From Thermomicrobiales bacterium (GTDB lineage Bacteria > Chloroflexota > Chloroflexia > Thermomicrobiales > UBA6265), in NCBI GenBank assembly GCA_023957115.1, contig JAMLHN010000020.1:1-64000 (forward strand): DNA of 64,000 nt. Direction: 5' to 3'. The notes under the pieces were generated by a model. It had not been told where the DNA came from. It made no database searches and saw only the letters and a program-made list of their open reading frames with translations. The position numbers and the translations under genes were made by a program. Positions 27,312 through 36,027 of this stretch are shown piece after piece (position 1 is the stretch's first letter; every line of letters begins with the position of its first letter).

Positions 27312-27989
27312 ATGGGCGAGGTCATAGGGCAGCTGCTGCCGACTGCCGTTGGGGTGGCGTTGAGTCCATTACCCATCGTTGGCGTCATTCTGATGCTGCT
27401 ATCGGCGAAGGCCCGGGTCAACGGCCCTGCCTTTCTGATCGGTTGGCTGGCCGGGTTGGCAATCGTCGTTGGCCTGATCGTGGCCTTCGTCGATCCAGAT
27501 CGCCTGAACAAAGATGGTGGCGATCCAACGACGTTGGCCGGTCTGCTGCATCTCGTCCTCGGCATCCTCTTGTTGCTGCTGGCCGTCAAGCAGTGGAAGA
27601 ACCGGCCAAACAAGGGCGAGGAGGCGAAGATGCCGTCCTGGATGGCCAAGATGCAGGATGCATCGCCCATCTTTGCCGTTGGCATGGGGGCATTTCTCTC
27701 TGGACTCAATCCGAAGAATTTGATCTTCGATATTGCCGCCGGCGCCGCGATTGCCGCGGGGAGTCTCACCTCGTCCCAACAGATCGTTGCGGCGCTGGTT
27801 TTCATGCTTTTGGCCTCGCTCTCGGTGGGCGCCCCGGTCATCTGGTATCTGATCGCGGGGGAGAGTGCGAAGTCCAGACTCGAGCACCTGCGTGGCTGGC
27901 TCGTTCAGTACAACGCGGTCATCTTGTGTGTCCTCTTCCTCATTCTGGGAGCAAAGACGATCGGCCAGGCGCTCCCTGCGTTCTTTTGA
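27312..27989 (+). CDS. GAP-family (LysE-like) membrane transporter
   Basis: 225 residues with six predicted helices. GVALSPLPIVGVILMLLSAKARVNGPAFLIGWLAGL opens the protein and ASPIFAVGMGAFLSGLNPKNLIFDIAAGAA sits at its middle, the paired P-rich and NPKN motifs of the GAP/Sap family related to LysE exporters. Mycobacterial GAP proteins help place glycopeptidolipids or sulfolipids at the surface; the cargo here is unknown. Two uncharacterised membrane proteins follow in the same direction, perhaps one unit. Confidence 0.85.
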   Translation: MGEVIGQLLPTAVGVALSPLPIVGVILMLLSAKARVNGPAFLIGWLAGLAIVVGLIVAFVDPDRLNKDGGDPTTLAGLLHLVLGILLLLLAVKQWKNRPNKGEEAKMPSWMAKMQDASPIFAVGMGAFLSGLNPKNLIFDIAAGAAIAAGSLTSSQQIVAALVFMLLASLSVGAPVIWYLIAGESAKSRLEHLRGWLVQYNAVILCVLFLILGAKTIGQALPAFF

Positions 27990-28145
27990 GTGGGATATCC
28001 GCTTCGCGCGGAAAACAACGCACAGACCCGCTCCGCGGAGCACCGTTTGCTGGCGCTCGACCGGCTCGGTCACCGCTGAAGCAGATCGTTCGCGGACACC
28101 GTATCCTTGCGCAGCGAATTGAACACATTCTCGAAGGGAAGCGCG

Positions 28146-28652
28146 ATGCTGGGTCGACCGTTTGCAATCTGGTTCCTGGCACTGGTGGCCATACTCGCCG
28201 GACTCACCACCCTGGTGGTTACCTTGCAGTTTCTGGAGGTTCTGCCGTGGGCCGGTGACGAGGCAACCTTTTGGGGCGGGAAATGGGCCGGTGTCCTACT
28301 CTATGGCGTCGAGACTTTTCTCCTTTTTGCGATCGCCTTCGGCTGGTTGACCCTGAAACCGTGGGCGCCCCTCTTCACCCTCATCTTTGCGCTCTTCGGC
28401 TTCTTTGTGCCGTTCATGAGCTATCTGGCGGGAACCGATCTCTTCTCATCGGCGCTGGCGCCAATGATCTTCAGCGCGATCATTGTCTTCCTCTCGTTTC
28501 GACCCTCGGTTCGCAATGCACTGGCGTATGCCGCCGCCGAGCGGACGGCTCCGAAAACGGCCACGACCGGTGCGGTGTCCGTCCCTGCTCGACCAGCTAC
28601 GCCAGCGGCCCCGCTGGTCCGACCGAAGGGATTCCGCGCCGATGAGGTCTGA
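28146..28652 (+). CDS. Four-helix membrane protein with C-terminal GFRADEV tag
   Basis: 168 residues: a helix from MLGRPFAIWFLALVAILAG, then LPWAGDEATFWGGKWAGVLLYG, a TLKPWAPLFTLIFALFGFFVP segment and a fourth helix ending in LSFRPSVRN. A hydrophilic alanine/proline-rich tail ends in RPKGFRADEV. The next gene encodes a paralogue with the same helices and an identical final heptapeptide. The start is the ATG at 28146 (GGGAAG upstream), aligning with the paralogue. No family was recognised. Confidence 0.75.
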   Translation: MLGRPFAIWFLALVAILAGLTTLVVTLQFLEVLPWAGDEATFWGGKWAGVLLYGVETFLLFAIAFGWLTLKPWAPLFTLIFALFGFFVPFMSYLAGTDLFSSALAPMIFSAIIVFLSFRPSVRNALAYAAAERTAPKTATTGAVSVPARPATPAAPLVRPKGFRADEV

Positions 28653-28906
28653 CGGATTCGATTTCCGCAGGCGGAACCAGCTCGTCTGAGCGTGCCCGAA
28701 GCCCGGAGCCGCTGACATTGGAGCCTGAATCTCCCGGCTGGCGTATGATTTGCGCCAATCCCCGGTGGGTTCGATCGGAACGACGGGGTCCGTGAGGTAA
28801 TCACGCAGAGCTGGGCGAAGAATCCCGATACTCCCGTAGGGTCGAAATCGGGAAAGAGTAGCGAGCTCGAACCGTATTCGCATGCAAGTGAATGAGAGGT
28901 CGAGGA

Positions 28907-29776
28907 GTGCTCGGACGACCAGCTCCCCTCTGGATACTCGGTGTCCTGGGGACGATCGGCGGCTTGCTCTGTGTCATCGTCGCGATGCAGTTTGCCGGCG
29001 TGCTCCCCTGGGCGGGGAATGAAGCAACCTATATCGGCGGTCAGTGGACTGGAGTGGCTGCGTATGGCGTGTTGGCGGGAGTGTTCTTCGCGGCCGCCTT
29101 CGCCTGGATTACGCTCAAACCCTGGGCGTACATGATCACCATTCTGGTGGCGATCCTGGGGATTCTCGTCCCCTATATCAGTCATATGGATGGGACCGAT
29201 CCTCGCTCCAGCGCGATCCTACCCGTGGTGGCGAGCGTGCCCATGCTCATCATGGTCTTTCGGCCGGCAACGCACCGGGCGACCTCTGCTGCTGCCGCAA
29301 ACGGAGCGGTGAAGACCGCGAAAACCCCACCGCCACCCAAGCCGATGTCGGCTGCTCGCAAGCGTGAGGTGGCGGAGGAAGAGAAGCGGAAGGCCGCACA
29401 AGCCGCACCCGCCCCCCGCACGCCCCAGTTGGCCGTTGCTCCGGCCACGTCGTCGCCTCAGGTTTCGACCGTATCGGCGGGTTCGGCAGCCGCCGCCACC
29501 GCGGCAGCGGCGGCAACGGCGACTGTCACCAAGGCGGTCTCGGCCCTACCGAAGCCGGCTGCCGGCACGATCCCGAAACGCGCGGCCGCCGCTCCGGTCC
29601 GGCCGGTCTTTGCCGGTATGGCACGGTCGGCAGCCTCGATGCTGGGGAAGTCGTCACCGGCGCCGGCGGCCACGCCTGCCGCTCCCCAGGCAGCACCCAA
29701 GGCGCCCCAGGCTGCCGCTCCTGGGCCGTCTCCGAATCAGCCCCGGCCGCGCGGCTTCCGCGCCGACGAGGTGTAA
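28907..29776 (+). CDS. Paralogous membrane protein with long Ala/Pro tail and C-terminal GFRADEV tag
   Basis: 289 residues. The GTG at 28907 is chosen because VLGRPAPLW aligns with MLGRPFAIW of the upstream paralogue and GAGG precedes it; an ATG at 28892 would add five residues. The shared membrane core includes LPWAGNEATYIGGQWTGVAAYG and TLKPWAYMITILVAILGILVPY. Residues ~125-280 are a low-complexity alanine/proline/lysine linker with a charged coil (RKREVAEEEKRKAAQ) and end RPRGFRADEV. The linker is three times longer than in the paralogue while the terminal tag is unchanged. Confidence 0.75.
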   Translation: MLGRPAPLWILGVLGTIGGLLCVIVAMQFAGVLPWAGNEATYIGGQWTGVAAYGVLAGVFFAAAFAWITLKPWAYMITILVAILGILVPYISHMDGTDPRSSAILPVVASVPMLIMVFRPATHRATSAAAANGAVKTAKTPPPPKPMSAARKREVAEEEKRKAAQAAPAPRTPQLAVAPATSSPQVSTVSAGSAAAATAAAAATATVTKAVSALPKPAAGTIPKRAAAAPVRPVFAGMARSAASMLGKSSPAPAATPAAPQAAPKAPQAAAPGPSPNQPRPRGFRADEV

Positions 29777-29785
29777 TCGTTGGTC

Positions 29786-29818
29786 CAGGGTCCGGGCCAT
29801 TCTCAGGGCTCAGGACTC
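29786..29818. repeat. Heptad repeat overlapping a stop codon
   Basis: TGGTCCA, GGGTCCG and later CAGGGCT, CAGGACT units between two convergent genes. The lipase-like gene on the minus strand ends GGAGTCCTGA, so its TGA stop lies in a heptad. Confidence 0.55.
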
Positions 29819-30985
29819 CTCCGGCGGCAGCCCGACCATCCAGGCGATCGCGTCCGGGGTGCCCTGGTCCAGCACACTGAGGTGGTCGGCGCCGGGATAG
29901 GTGTTGAAGGTTACGTCTTCCCCATTCGCTTGCAGGCGGGCGACGAAGCTGCGGGTGGTCTGGGGCGGAATGACATTGTCATCCTCACCCTGCTCGATCA
30001 GGACCGGCACCCCCATTGGACGCTGTCCAGGGGTGTTCTCGTCGAAAATGGGCGCCCATGTGTCGATGACCGACGCGTGGAAGAGCTGGTTCGGTGTGAA
30101 CGGTTTGCAGCAAAGCGCGCCGTATTTCATACGCAACACCTCGGCAGATGGGTGGAGCAGGAGTTTGCCCGGTCCCTTGAGCGCGTCGGCTTCCTGCAGC
30201 TCGGGGTACGCACGAACCCAGCTCGCCACACTGACCATCACCAGAATCGACATGAATGAGTGGTCCTCGATCTCGAGCACCGCGTCGATGATCCCGCGCA
30301 GCTCAGCGGCAGGGGCAACCAGCACCGCGCCCACGACCGAGAGCTCCGGCGCATAGCTCGGCGCGAGCTCGACGGCGAACGCCGCGGCATGACCGCCCTG
30401 CGAATGCCCCCAGACGATCAGGTGATCGGATACGGGAATGCCCGAAAAGCGGCGGATTGCCCGGACACTGTCCAGCACATTCGCCGCTTCGACCGTGCCG
30501 ACCAGATAGGAGTGCTCGCCCGGTGCGCCCAACCCCTGATAGTCGGAAAAGGCGACGGCGTAGCCGGCATCGAGGAAGGGTTTGAGATTGGTGGCGTAGA
30601 GATGGTTGGTTTCGTCCGAATTGGCGTCGATGGTGAGCGAGGGGGCCGCCCCGCGTGGTAATCCGGCGGTGCCATGGGCGATCGCCACGACCGGCCATCC
30701 GCTCGCCGGGGCTTCGCCTGCCGGGGCAACGAGCAAGCCGGAGACGACCGTCGGGTTGCCAAGTCGATCGGTCGATCGATAGAGCATGCGCCAGCCGGGT
30801 GTGCGCATGATCCAGGGGATTTCTTCGACCCGGACGATCTCGCCTGGTTCCCCGGTGCCCAGCGGACTCGGCGGATCGTAGAAGGCGGGCGTTGCGGGAA
30901 AGGTGACCGCGTTCTTGAGGGCATTGAGGCCGATCGCACCGGCGGCAATGAACGCCCCGGTCCCAATTTTTTTCATGACTGTCAT
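29810..30985 (-). CDS. Secretory-lipase-like alpha/beta hydrolase
   Basis: 391 residues from the ATG at 30985 (MTVMKKIGTGAFIAAG), which follows GAGAGG; the N-terminus is a lipid-free signal or anchor helix. Motifs: VAIAHGTAGLPRGAAPS, AVAFSDYQGLGAPGEHSYLVG, VWGHSQGGHAAAFAVELA (nucleophile Ser in GHSQG, ~residue 190), EQGEDDNVIPPQTTRSF (catalytic Asp) and YPGADHLSVL (His). This set matches the fungal/actinobacterial LIP-type secretory lipases. Substrate likely an ester or triglyceride; not proven. Confidence 0.85.
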   Translation of the reverse strand: MTVMKKIGTGAFIAAGAIGLNALKNAVTFPATPAFYDPPSPLGTGEPGEIVRVEEIPWIMRTPGWRMLYRSTDRLGNPTVVSGLLVAPAGEAPASGWPVVAIAHGTAGLPRGAAPSLTIDANSDETNHLYATNLKPFLDAGYAVAFSDYQGLGAPGEHSYLVGTVEAANVLDSVRAIRRFSGIPVSDHLIVWGHSQGGHAAAFAVELAPSYAPELSVVGAVLVAPAAELRGIIDAVLEIEDHSFMSILVMVSVASWVRAYPELQEADALKGPGKLLLHPSAEVLRMKYGALCCKPFTPNQLFHASVIDTWAPIFDENTPGQRPMGVPVLIEQGEDDNVIPPQTTRSFVARLQANGEDVTFNTYPGADHLSVLDQGTPDAIAWMVGLPPEES

Positions 30986-31169
30986 CGCATGCCACCTCTC
31001 GCTCCAGACCGGAAATAGCAACCGCAATTGTGCCGCAGTTCCCTGCGCGTAGGTCACGGCGAGGATACGAGCCTCTGTCATTTGACAACGTGGTGCTCCA
31101 TAATGAGCTTGAGCCGCTGCTCCATTGCGGGCGGCTCAACCGGAAACGAACTCGGAAAGGCTCATCGTC

Positions 31170-31433
31170 ATGAGCATGACTGTCGATCGCGAACTCGAGG
31201 CTCGAGTGGCCAAGACCATTCGGCTCATCGAGCAACAGAAAAACGATCCGGCCTACCAGCTGGAACAAATCCGCGATCTCTTCCGCCGTATCCACGCGGG
31301 CGAAGTGGAGTACGGCGTTCCCTGGCAAGAAGCGCACGCGGCGGTCCGCTCCGGCCAGATCTACGAAACGTTCGAGGTCTGCTCCTGGCTGATCGATATC
31401 AATCGGCTAAATCGGATGATCGATCGGGCGTGA
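31170..31433 (+). CDS. Small protein upstream of TumE-like toxin, candidate antitoxin
   Basis: 87 residues (MSMTVDRELEARVAKTIRLIE...), start chosen for GGAAAGGC upstream. Mostly helical and charged; the C-terminus VCSWLIDINRLNRMIDRA is amphipathic. No HTH or ribbon-helix-helix is obvious, so if it is the antitoxin it is of an unfamiliar type. The stop TGA overlaps the GTG start of the next gene, so translation is coupled. Confidence 0.6.
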   Translation: MSMTVDRELEARVAKTIRLIEQQKNDPAYQLEQIRDLFRRIHAGEVEYGVPWQEAHAAVRSGQIYETFEVCSWLIDINRLNRMIDRA

Positions 31434-31891
31434 TTCGACGCGATAAGTACGGTCCCAACACGTTTGAGAATTTTATCTTGCTTCATGAAAAGCATTTGCG
31501 AGAGCGTGAGCATTTCATTGAAGAGAACCTTCTGCGTGGCCCGCTCTTTGGCGAAGATGGCTCCATCTATATCGGGGGCTTGTTGCGCTGCAAAGGTCAT
31601 ACTTTCTTAAAGGTGGAGAAGACGATCGCGATTCTTGCCAACGGCTGGGTCGAAACGATTGACTACGCCTATCACGGCGGCGTCTCATTTCCCGAGGACC
31701 GTGCGATCTTTCGATTCGACAACGCGCACGGTGTGCACGAGCATCATGTCTTCGATCCGGTCACGGGCGTCGAGTTTGGGTTACCGCGCGCGCTGACTCG
31801 GGAAGAATGGCCACATTTGAGTGAATGCCTCGATATGCTCGAAGCTTGGTGTTTCGAGTACGGACGTTGTGCTGATTCCGGAGAGGCATAG
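31430..31891 (+). CDS. TumE/DUF6516-like putative toxin
   Basis: 153 residues starting at GTG, overlapping the previous stop by four bases (GTGA). A compact beta-rich protein: GSIYIGGLLRCKGHTFLKVEKTI, then YAYHGGVS, then IFRFDNAHGVHEHHVFDPVTG. The Y.YH...FRFDNAxxxxxHHxxxxxxG series resembles the DUF6516/TumE toxin family, whose conserved motif is FRYDNA followed by histidines. Base composition is lower in GC than the flanks. Assignment rests on motif memory only, hence moderate confidence. Confidence 0.55.
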   Translation: MIRRDKYGPNTFENFILLHEKHLREREHFIEENLLRGPLFGEDGSIYIGGLLRCKGHTFLKVEKTIAILANGWVETIDYAYHGGVSFPEDRAIFRFDNAHGVHEHHVFDPVTGVEFGLPRALTREEWPHLSECLDMLEAWCFEYGRCADSGEA

Positions 31892-32007
31892 GATGCTCTG
31901 CCGCCCGAACGACACTGGGCGGATCATGCTCAACCATATACTGTGCGAGCAGGATTCGACAGAACGAGGTTCGCTGCAGCGACGCCGTCATTCGAGGAGA
32001 CAGGATC

Positions 32008-32853
32008 ATGTCAGGGCGCGCTCCACACGGCACTGTCCGCGTTGGCGACAGCGATCTCGCGTATGTCAGTGAGGGCGACGGAGACGCGATGGTCTTCGTG
32101 CATGGAAGCGTGAGCGACTACCGATCCTGGCGAGATCAGATCTCATTCTTCGCCACGAGCTATCGCGCTCTTTCATACAGCCGCCGCTATCACTGGCCCA
32201 ATGCGCAACCCGATCCAGCAGCGACGTATGGCGTTGCGCAACATGTCGCCGATCTGAGTGTGCTGATCGAAGCGCTCGATCTGGCTCCGGTTCGCCTGGT
32301 TGGCTCGTCCTACGGTGCCATGGCGGCCCTGACGCTCACAGTCATGCGACCAGAGCTGGTTCGCACGCTCGTTCTGGGCGAACCACCGCTGCTGCCCTGG
32401 TTGGAAACGGCGAAGGGTGGCGCGGCGTTGCAGGACGCGTTCATGACGGGTGCATTCCGGCCCGCGCATCAGGCGTTCGAGCGAGGTGAGCCAGAGACCG
32501 GCGTGCGGACATTCATTAACGGCGTGATCGGTCCGGGCGCGTTCGATCGCTTGTCGCCTCCCGCTCGCGAGGTGATGTTGGACAATGCCGCCGCGATGCG
32601 AGCGGAGACCGCGACCCCGCCTGAACTGTATTTTTCGAGCCTTTCGCGTGACGATGTGCGGGAGATGACGACGCCGGCGCTCCTAGTCGAAGGAGCGCAG
32701 AGCCCGCGCATGTTTGGTGTGATCACCGACGAACTGGCGCGTGTGCTGCCCGAGGCAGAGCGGGTCATGATCCCAGCTACCGCGCACGGGATGCATAGCC
32801 AGAATCCGGCTGCCTATAACAAGGCCTTTCTTGCCTTCCAAGCGAGGCATTGA
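32008..32853 (+). CDS. Alpha/beta hydrolase
   Basis: 281 residues, start after GAGGAGAC. MSGRAPHGTVRVGDSDLAYVSEGDGDAMVFVHGSVSDYRSW has the HG oxyanion motif; LVGSSYGAMAALTLTVMRPELV carries the nucleophile (GSSYG, Ser ~102); ALLVEGAQSPRMFGVI and PATAHGMHSQNPAAYN supply the aspartate-region strand and the catalytic His. Of the haloperoxidase/ester-hydrolase type. No neighbour points to a substrate. Confidence 0.88.
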   Translation: MSGRAPHGTVRVGDSDLAYVSEGDGDAMVFVHGSVSDYRSWRDQISFFATSYRALSYSRRYHWPNAQPDPAATYGVAQHVADLSVLIEALDLAPVRLVGSSYGAMAALTLTVMRPELVRTLVLGEPPLLPWLETAKGGAALQDAFMTGAFRPAHQAFERGEPETGVRTFINGVIGPGAFDRLSPPAREVMLDNAAAMRAETATPPELYFSSLSRDDVREMTTPALLVEGAQSPRMFGVITDELARVLPEAERVMIPATAHGMHSQNPAAYNKAFLAFQARH

Positions 32854-32981
32854 GGTTTCGTGAACACTCTGGCCTTTCCGGAGGGGCGCTGGGTACGTCT
32901 GGCATAGGCCGATCGCGGGCCACAGGTCCCTGCGGCTAAGATCCCTCCGCGGATTTTGCTATAGACATGTCTCCCATCGGT

Positions 32982-33025
32982 CGTAGCGCAGGCACCCGTG
33001 GCCTGCATCGGGCGCAGCCCGATAA
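32982..33025 (+). repeat. Left inverted REP-like repeat of the RAYT unit
   Basis: A 44-base palindrome-rich sequence (CGTAGCGCAGGCACCCGTGG...ATCGGGCGCAGCCCGATAA). Its reverse complement occurs 30 bases after the transposase gene with a single difference. The element internally folds as ATCGGGC-GCA-GCCCGAT and AGGC-ACCCGT-GGCCT-like hairpins. A degenerate fragment lies at about 32916-32937. Confidence 0.8.
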
Positions 33026-33055
33026 TTCGCGTAGCCCTTCCAAGGAGTTCTTCGC

Positions 33056-33520
33056 ATGACCAGCCGACGCCGGTAGCGTTTGCCGCTCGATGCATACGAC
33101 CTCGCAGGGGTGGCCTGGCATGTCACGATCAGCGTGGCTCGGGGCAATGCAGCGCCTTTCCACGATATTCCGTTGGGGCAAGCCCTCCTGGCGGGCTTCG
33201 TGAACGCTTGTCAAAGCGATGACGCCATTGTGCATTTGATCTGCCTCATGCCAGACCATCTGCACGCGCTTATCGAGGTGCAGTCGGAAGGACTGGTCAA
33301 GATCGTTGGACGCGCCAAATCGATGACGACACGCATGTGGTGGACAAATGGAAGGCAGGGCACACTTTGGCAAAAGAGTTTCTACGATCACGGTATACGG
33401 GAGACGCATGATTTCGAGGCGACCGTGAAGTACATCCTCGAGAATCCGGTCAGGGCAGGATTGGTCGAGGAAGGGGAGACGTATCCGCTCATTGCAGGAA
33501 GGCTGATCGCCGAGCGATAG
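33056..33520 (+). CDS. REP-associated tyrosine transposase (RAYT) with an in-frame amber codon
   Basis: The ATG at 33056, behind AAGGAG, opens MTSRRR then TAG (33074-33076), then continues RLPLDAYDLAGVAWHVTISVARG. Downstream translation from TTG at 33080 gives 146 residues. IVHLICLMPDHLHALIEV is the HUH motif of Y1_Tnp proteins, and FYDHGIRETHDFEATVKYILENPVRAGLVE contains the catalytic tyrosine (YILENP). It is flanked by inverted REP-like repeats, the normal arrangement for RAYTs. The amber codon is either inactivating or bypassed by TTG initiation. Confidence 0.85.
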
Positions 33521-33562
33521 GATTCAGGCGTCCCTGGAAAAAGGGGCTGTTGGCAGGGTTGG

Positions 33563-33606
33563 TTATCGGGCTGCGCCCGATGCAGGCCACAGGTGCCTGC
33601 GCTACG
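33563..33606 (-). repeat. Right inverted REP-like repeat of the RAYT unit
   Basis: Inverted copy of the 44-base element at 32982-33025, differing at one base. The two bracket the transposase gene, about 30 bases on each side, as a mobile unit. No other full copy was spotted in this window. Confidence 0.8.
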
Positions 33607-33644
33607 GTTGAGGTTGTAGTGCCACCGTATTGTTCGGAAGTGGC

Positions 33645-35109
33645 TTATTTGCCGCACGGGAGCGACCCGACGAACATTGCGCCGTGGGGAGTGCAAGTTT
33701 CCGGACCGTCAAGGCGCCGCCGTGGGCGAGGAAGATGTTCCGTGCGATGGTCAGGCCCAGCCCCGCGCCGCCGGTCTTGCGATTGCAGGACGATTCGCCC
33801 CGGAAGAGTGGGTTGAAGATATTCAGGAAGTCGGCCGCCGGAATCCCCGGTCCATCGTCCGGTCACCGAAAGAACGACCGAATCCGGCGCGGACAGCACT
33901 TCGACCCAGATCGTGCTGCTTGGTCCGGAATAGCGGATCGCGTTGTCGATCAGGTTGTCGATTGCGCGGGTCAGCATGTGGGCGTCGGCCGAGATTTCGC
34001 AGTGCTCGGGGTGGATATCGAGCAAATCGTGCTTGCTGATCGGCGGCGCGGGGCTGGAGCGTTTCCGCAACCCGCTCGACCAGGGCGCCGAAGTCCAACG
34101 GCTCCCGCGCCGGGTCTTGATCGAGGTATTCCAGCCGGGTGAACTCGAAGAGGTCGGTAATCATCCGGTCGAGCGCGTCGGCACGTTCGCGGGCCAGCTG
34201 GAAGTAGTACTTCTGCTTTTCCGGGGTATCCGCTACGCCGGTTTCGATGGCTTCGAACGAGCCACGGAGGGCGAAGAGTGGCGTGCGCAGATCGTGCACG
34301 ATTGCGCTGATGAACTGCTTGCGCTCCTCCTGCAATTTGGATTCGTGTTCCAGCGATTCCTTCAGTTCGACGGCCATCCCCTCGAAGGCGGCATTGAGCT
34401 CCCGTACCTCGCGCACACGCGAGCAGGGGAGCGAAATGTCCAGATTCCCGCCCGCAACGTCGCCAGCTGCGGCACTGGTGGCGGCCAGCGGTTTGACCAC
34501 ACTGCGTCCGAAGAAGAGGGCAATACCGATGAACGTCAGGATCAGCGTGACCAAATAGGAAATCGGCACCGGCAGATAGCGGTCTGCATGAGGATCGTCG
34601 CGATAGCGAATGGCGGCGACGTAATCGGCATTGCGGGTCGGGACGGTGACCAGAAACCCTCCATCCTCTCCCGAGAAGGGGAGCGTTGCCCCGTCTGTGC
34701 GAAAGACCTGCTCGCCATTGTGGTACAGCACAACGTCGGCGTCATTCGCCTCCGCTTGCGCGGTCAACCGTGCCTGCCAGGCGGGATCGGACCACTGCTC
34801 CCAGTTGTTGCTGACCATCGCTTCGGTCGCCGTGGGCCCGACGCCATGGAAGAGCGTGATAATGAGTCCGGTGAATCCTGCGGCAAAACCAGGAATGATG
34901 ACCAGAGCGATCAGCGCGATGATGAGCCAGCGACGGAGCGAAATACTGGAAAGTCGTAACCAGCCGAAAAACCGCAACCAAACCCGTGGGCTGAACATCC
35001 ACCGCGTCAGCCGGTAGGTTTGCTTCGAGCACCAGGCAATCGGACGCCAGATGAGCCAGTCCAAAAGCCGGACCGACCATTTGCGTACTGGCCCCGGGGA
35101 CGACGTCAT
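33645..35109 (-). pseudogene. Sensor histidine kinase, frameshifted in the catalytic domain
   Basis: 428 residues are intact to ~34040: two helices around an extracellular domain (~85-180), a HAMP domain (VVKPLAATSAAAGDVAGGNLDISLP, near 205-230), and the H box FISAIVHDLRTPLFALRG with His272. The ATP-binding domain is spread over three frames: an N box (RAIDNLIDNAIRYSG), then DDGPGIPAADFLNIFNPLFRGE with TGGAGLGLTIARNIFLAHGG (G1/G2), ending at the stop at 33645. Indels near 34035, 33862 and 33718 restore it. It overlaps the response-regulator stop by four bases. Probably functional if these are sequencing errors. Confidence 0.85.
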
Positions 35110-35810
35110 CGGACAGGACGCCCGTCGAAGCGGTACCCCGCTCCCCAGACCGTGGAGATCAGCTCTGGACGGGACGGATCGCGTTCCAGCTTGTCCCGCA
35201 GGCGGCCGATGTGAACCGTCACGGTGTGCTGGTCGCCATAGGAATCCCAGAGCCGCTCGAAGAGCTGATCCCGGCTGAAAACCTGCCTTGGATGCTCGGC
35301 CAGCAATTTGAGTAGATCGAACTCGCGGGCGGTCAGCGAAACGAGCTGACCGTCGCGGCGGACCTCGCGGGCCTGGATGTCGATGGAGAGGTGGTCGAAA
35401 TCGAGCGTTTGGCGCACGGGCGTTACGGCGGGACGCGCCCGGCGGAGGACGGCTTTCACCCGGGCGACGACTTCGGCCGGGGTGGCCGATTTGACGATGT
35501 AGTCGTCGGCGCCGAGCCCAAGTCCGCGAATCTTGTCGCTATCGTCCATCCGCGCGCTCAGGATGAGAATCGGGATCTCGCCCTCTTCCCGTACCGTGCG
35601 GAGCAGATCGAATCCGGAAAGCCCTGGCATCATCACGTCGAGCAACATGCAGTGCACCGATTCGCGCTGGAGCGCGGCAAGCGCTTCGTCGCCGTTGTTG
35701 GCGGTGATGACGTGATACCCCTCGGCACGCAGGAAATCACTCATCAGCAATACGATCTCGGGGTCGTCATCGACCACCAGAATGGTGGTCCGATCGTCGG
35801 TCATGGTCAT
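35106..35810 (-). CDS. OmpR/PhoB-family response regulator
   Basis: 234 residues. Receiver domain 1-125: VDDDPEIVLLM acidic pocket, phospho-acceptor Asp58 (MLLDVMMPG), and YIVKSATPAEVVARV with the conserved Lys. The winged-helix effector (~135-230) reads LLKLLAEHPRQVFSRDQLFERLWDS and DQHTVTVHIGRLRDKLERDP, the Trans_reg_C signature. It overlaps the histidine kinase by four bases. The divergent MacB-type exporter is a likely target, since PhoB-like repeats lie in the shared spacer. Confidence 0.94.
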   Translation of the reverse strand: MTMTDDRTTILVVDDDPEIVLLMSDFLRAEGYHVITANNGDEALAALQRESVHCMLLDVMMPGLSGFDLLRTVREEGEIPILILSARMDDSDKIRGLGLGADDYIVKSATPAEVVARVKAVLRRARPAVTPVRQTLDFDHLSIDIQAREVRRDGQLVSLTAREFDLLKLLAEHPRQVFSRDQLFERLWDSYGDQHTVTVHIGRLRDKLERDPSRPELISTVWGAGYRFDGRPVR

Positions 35811-35908
35811 TCTCGGTTGGCGGCGAATTCCGCGGCTGTTTCCATTATCAGAGGCGATTCGATGCTTTCCAAGCCGATTTCGGCCATCTGAGCGAATGGC
35901 TATTCCCT

Positions 35909-35948
35909 GTTGAGCAGTTGTTGAGGTTTCGACCCATTGCCCGTTGAG
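35909..35948. promoter_or_regulatory. GTTGAG direct repeats, candidate OmpR/PhoB box
   Basis: GTTGAG occurs at 35909, 35920 and 35943, spaced by 11 and 23 bases, the helical-turn spacing typical of OmpR/PhoB-family operators. The spacer 35811-36027 lies between the response regulator and the exporter ATPase gene. Candidate site for autoregulation and exporter control; not demonstrated. Confidence 0.45.
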
Positions 35949-36027
35949 AAACGCTTCCTAGCATCGATGTCGGGTCGTCGCAATGGGCGACCGTACGTGG
36001 ATGAATCAAGAAGCGAGGACGTGCCCA

